From Siniperca chuatsi (taxonomy: Eukaryota > Chordata > Actinopteri > Centrarchiformes > Sinipercidae): DNA of 64,000 bases. The first letter of the stretch is position 1; each line of letters begins with the position of its first letter. Below the pieces are notes generated by a model, which was not told the origin of the DNA, made no database searches, and was given only the letters and a program-made list of their open reading frames with translations. Shown piece by piece: positions 61,001 to 64,000 of the stretch. Location: the NCBI RefSeq assembly GCF_020085105.1, contig NC_058043.1, forward strand, positions 12,533,167 to 12,597,166, given 5' to 3'. Made by a program: the position numbers and the translations under genes.

Positions 61001-63959
61001 ATACATGACATTTATAAGTGACTATAGACTTAAAACACTGAAAGGTCTCTATAGCAGGGTGAAAGCTTCTGGTTGACTAAGTCCTGACCCCTTTCCCTTT
61101 CATTTGTTGTCGAAGACAAAATATGTATTTCTACTTACATACACAAATACAAGTATTGCAGTTAAGTGTAAAAGTAAAAAGTTATTTGATTCATCACAAA
61201 GGAAAAGTATGAAGAAAATGGTAATTTCAAACTACATGATCCCACTAACAGGTACTTTTAGGAATAATTCAGAAGATTTTGCTATAAATAGTTTTTTGTA
61301 ATAGGATCTGCTTGGACTTTTCTCTGTGGCTCAAGTATGACATGTAACGTCATACTTGAATGCAAGTGTAAAAGTCGTTTTATCTAGAAAAACAGGTAAG
61401 AGTAGCAGATAAGTTAGGGTAGGCATTGAATAGGTTATCAACAATTCCGATTTTGCAGGTGAAACAACTGACTAATTTAAAAAAAAAAAAAAAAGACAGT
61501 TCTTTATAAAGTGATGACTTTATGGTCTGATATTTGAGAAATTGACCCTTTTTAATGACCTGCAGACAACCTGTAATACACACTACCATGATGCCGTGTT
61601 TCCTGGGTCAAGATTACCATCTTGTCTACTTGCCAGTATAACAGCTTAAGCTATCAAATGTGAGAACATGAAATACATTCATTATTCCAAACATGTAAAA
61701 TAAGCTGCTGACAACATCTTGTAAAATTTTTTACATAACCGTTAGAACAAATTACTAACATAAATGGGTGTCATCCATTTATGGGGCGAGAAACTGACCA
61801 ATCAAATTACTTTTCAACAAATAAACAAACATCTGCGTAAATGGCACAAACAGAGCAGAGGTTGAAAGGATGAAGTGACCATCATTACAATAAACATTTA
61901 CTTAAGGCCAAATGGGAGCACAGGGCTTTGTGAAATTTAGGTTTTCTGCGATTTCTTTTTAAAGGACATCGATTTACAGGTTCAACGTGTGAACCCTGTG
62001 TACTTCTTGCTGAACTTTTCCCTGAATACCTTTCACCTGATTTTGTAAAGGAGAGTCACAAGTTGCAACTCCACTATTAGTCAAGGCAGGGTTTGTAGGT
62101 ATAAAGCGCGCTATGACTTTACAGCTAAGTATTGGTATATACTCGGACATGCAATCTACCCAGTCTGATCACAATGTTCAGCAGTAATTCTTTACAAATA
62201 AAACTGAGACAAACACAGTAAAGAAGGTGATGTCATTGGTCCCAGAAGGACATCTTTTTATCAATTGTAGAAAAGGTTTTGGGAGCAACACCAACATTGC
62301 AGTGGACTTTACTTGTTCTTGAGGATCTACACTTTTTAAGAACAATATAAGACATTTGTTTTGGATATCACTAAATTATTCATTTTGAGAGAATAATGCT
62401 CATAAATTAGATAAAACTGAATTAAAGCAAATATATCTTAACAAGCTAAAAAAAACATTCATCCAGTGGTCACAAAATGTTTTACTAATGGTCACTTTAC
62501 AACCTCTTGACACTAAGTCTCACCTGAATATTGCTGCTGCAACTGTTGAGGGTTGCAAGGGGACGGCGACTGTGTGATTTGATACTGCTCAGAGCTGGGG
62601 GGCTGCAGGTAACCTACTGATGGGCTGCAGGATAGACAGATACAAAGGGGGAGAAAATAAATATGTGGTTAAAAGTAATTCACACACATACAGGAGGATA
62701 CCCACACAATGCTGCCAGAAGATTAAGAAAAAAAATTTCATGTATGTATACCAAGATGTTGAGTTTCAATGTTTAGCAGTCATTTGCAAGTATATCACAT
62801 CTGTACACAACTCTGGTTAAATTACAATTTTAATAGTTTTCTTAGCAGACATGTTGTTGTGAGTAAAAATAAATACACTAAGATTAAAAACACGTCATTG
62901 GTTCCACTCACAAACTTCTATATTTCTGACTGCTATGATTATCACTGTGCCTAAAGTTTATGTTTATTGCCCTGCACATTGTTTTTACAGTTACAATGAT
63001 CATTTGAAAATTTTGGACAGTACTGCTAACTCATTTGTATGAATGTGATGTATTCATACATACCTTGTGCTATTCTGCTGTGTGGGTGTGATAACACTGT
63101 AGTAGACAGGCATGGGCCCCTGGACAGACTGACTGACTGGTACCATCACCTGCTGCTGGTACTGCTGCTGCACCACCTGCTGATTTTCATTTCCCACTGG
63201 TACCTGGACAAGGGTCAAGAGAAAAGACACCATGTAGAAAAATGACAATGGAGAAAAGAAGACGAGACTAACAGAGAAGGATTAACTCAAGACCTGTCAT
63301 GATGTAATTTTTACATGTGGTCAAATGCTTGTTGCTGTATCTGTATGTCCATTTTTATCTTGTTCAGTTCATGAGCATTTGGAATAGTATCTGGTAAAGT
63401 TATTAAGGTCTGAACTATCTGCTGCTTAAACCTACTTCTGCATTAAAAGTATCAGAAAAAGTGCATATTTGTGCACTTTCACACTATTTATGTTTAGTAA
63501 TTTTATGACTCTGATGTAAGGATTTACAAGATAGACAATAATGTATTCATCATTCACATTGATGTTGATCAAGATTAATGATCAAACTAATACATTTCTT
63601 AGGGGTCAGATAACTTTGACTCGTCACCATTAAGTGTGCACCAGATGGAGCTGTTTAACCTGGTAAAGATTAGCCACAGGTATATAGACACTGGTGGGGC
63701 TAAAGTTTTCAGCTCACCAGGCAAGGCTCATTTACTCAATGAAACTTATTTTTGTATCCCGTATCACCTATATCCTACAGCTGACTTAAAACTGTCCATA
63801 CCTGATATGATGGCATCTGTGGGTACTGAACCATTATGCTTTGCATTTGTCCTCCCATGCCTGCCCTCTGGGAATTGAGCAGACCAGGGTTTTGGGGCTG
63901 CTGCACACCCATCATGCCCTGGTAGCTCGGCTGCTGGCTGGGCATCATGGTCTGGAGAC
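55915..63959 (-). CDS. r3hdm2: R3H domain-containing protein 2, C-terminal part (partial)
   Basis: Cytoplasmic RNA-binding-type protein of poorly known role. Only the last eight coding exons lie in the window: 63802-63959, 63064-63203, 62524-62624, 60784-60953, 60338-60482, 58118-58212, 57508-57592, 55915-56318 (431 residues to TGA). All introns are GT-AG and phases agree. The R3H and SUZ domains would lie beyond the right edge. The visible part is the Gln/Pro-rich tail (QQQYQQQVMVP, SVGYLQPPSSEQYQ, QFPRPGGPAQGDGRYSLLGQ) and the conserved C-terminal RRM-like segment VLEVTDLPEGI ... AKIQWLKEPQ ... YTVVAVFPS ... KKNYDLRVLERASSQ. This segment is shared with R3HDM1; adjacency to stac3 decides for R3HDM2. 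A Gly/Ala/Pro-rich insertion (about 56,060-56,190) interrupts the last domain. Confidence 0.94.
56370..56996 (+). mobile_element. 5'-truncated LINE 3' end in the last r3hdm2 intron
   Basis: Antisense to r3hdm2. The 5' portion encodes the end of a non-LTR retrotransposon reverse-transcriptase protein (..KSFLPVAIKLFNSSL then stop at 56,574). A 3' UTR follows, ending in CCCTCGGGGATCAATAAAGT and a short (TGATTC)n tail, the signature of Rex1/L2-type teleost LINEs. It is too short to be active. Confidence 0.75.
58013..58038. repeat. Poly(A) tract in an r3hdm2 intron
   Basis: About 24 uninterrupted A residues, possibly the tail of a degenerate retroelement. Nothing recognisable precedes it. Confidence 0.85.
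58318..58402 (+). repeat. Fragment of a teleost dispersed repeat
   Basis: 'TAACCAGGTCTCATTGACAT' followed by GGGACCTGGCCAAGAGGGCAGCA matches a frequent teleost repeat. Its counterpart (TTTGCAAGAGAGACCTG) is nested in the Tc1 element near 43,293-43,375. Confidence 0.6.
58843..59020 (-). mobile_element. tRNA-derived SINE in an r3hdm2 intron
   Basis: On the minus strand there is an A box TAGCTCATTTGGTAGAGC (58,994-59,010) and a B box GGTTTCGATTCC (58,938-58,949), then the CT-rich body (CACTCTCTCTCTCCCTCC) and a tail reading CAATAAAGGC. This is a common teleost tRNA SINE, in the same orientation as r3hdm2. Confidence 0.85.
59525..59890. mobile_element. Degenerate hAT-like MITE in an r3hdm2 intron
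   Basis: The left end TAGGGTTGTACC with AATTGATTAATCTAACGATT and the right part CGATGACGTTGATTACATTG / ATGAATCGTCTCAGCC are typical of the hAT MITEs whose termini resemble TAGGGCTGYAAC...GTTGCAGCCCTA. The terminal repeats are decayed and no duplication is visible. Confidence 0.45.
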
Positions 63960-64000
63960 CTGATGACAACAGACAACAATTGGAGGAAAGATATTAGAGT

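Overview
The window is a piece of a teleost fish nuclear genome, probably a spiny-rayed (percomorph) species. It is AT-rich and full of dinucleotide microsatellites and dispersed repeats typical of teleosts: tRNA-derived SINEs, hAT and Tc1/mariner remnants and MITEs. Its two recognisable genes have vertebrate exon-intron structures with GT-AG introns. The species cannot be named from this sequence.

Layout. Positions 1-35,600 form a gene desert with no recognisable protein-coding exon. It holds microsatellites, a 2.05-kb decayed hAT transposon (22,980-25,030), a small MITE (19,461-19,790), other dispersed repeats, two candidate small spliced transcription units (about 6.4-6.7 kb on + and 11.9-12.6 kb on -), a CpG-rich islet at 25.65-25.91 kb and several repeat-free islands rich in homeodomain-type TAATTA cores that look like conserved non-coding elements. 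Positions 35,667-41,809 (minus strand) hold a complete 12-coding-exon stac3 gene of 345 codons. It encodes the C1 plus double-SH3 adaptor of skeletal-muscle excitation-contraction coupling, and a plausible promoter with two CAGCTG E-boxes lies at about 42.6 kb. Positions 44.7-53.3 kb (plus strand) hold a large gene that I do not recognise. It has a short putative first exon, a giant exon of about 5.3 kb built from a 705-bp (235-codon) tandem repeat, and a last exon with a unique C-terminal region. A 159-bp minisatellite follows in its 3' UTR, starting within the last seven codons. From 55,915 to the right edge (minus strand) lie the last eight coding exons of r3hdm2.

Context. In mammals STAC3 and R3HDM2 are direct neighbours in the same orientation. 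Here that pair is kept, but the repeat-protein gene sits between them in the opposite orientation, head-to-head with stac3 and tail-to-tail with r3hdm2. This gene is the most novel content of the window. Its repeat copies are nearly identical and keep frame, every spacing difference is a multiple of three except one single-base loss near 48,543, and it has conventional splice sites and a poly(A) signal at 53,283. The gene is therefore either young and rapidly evolving with one assembly or sequencing error, or a very recently broken copy.
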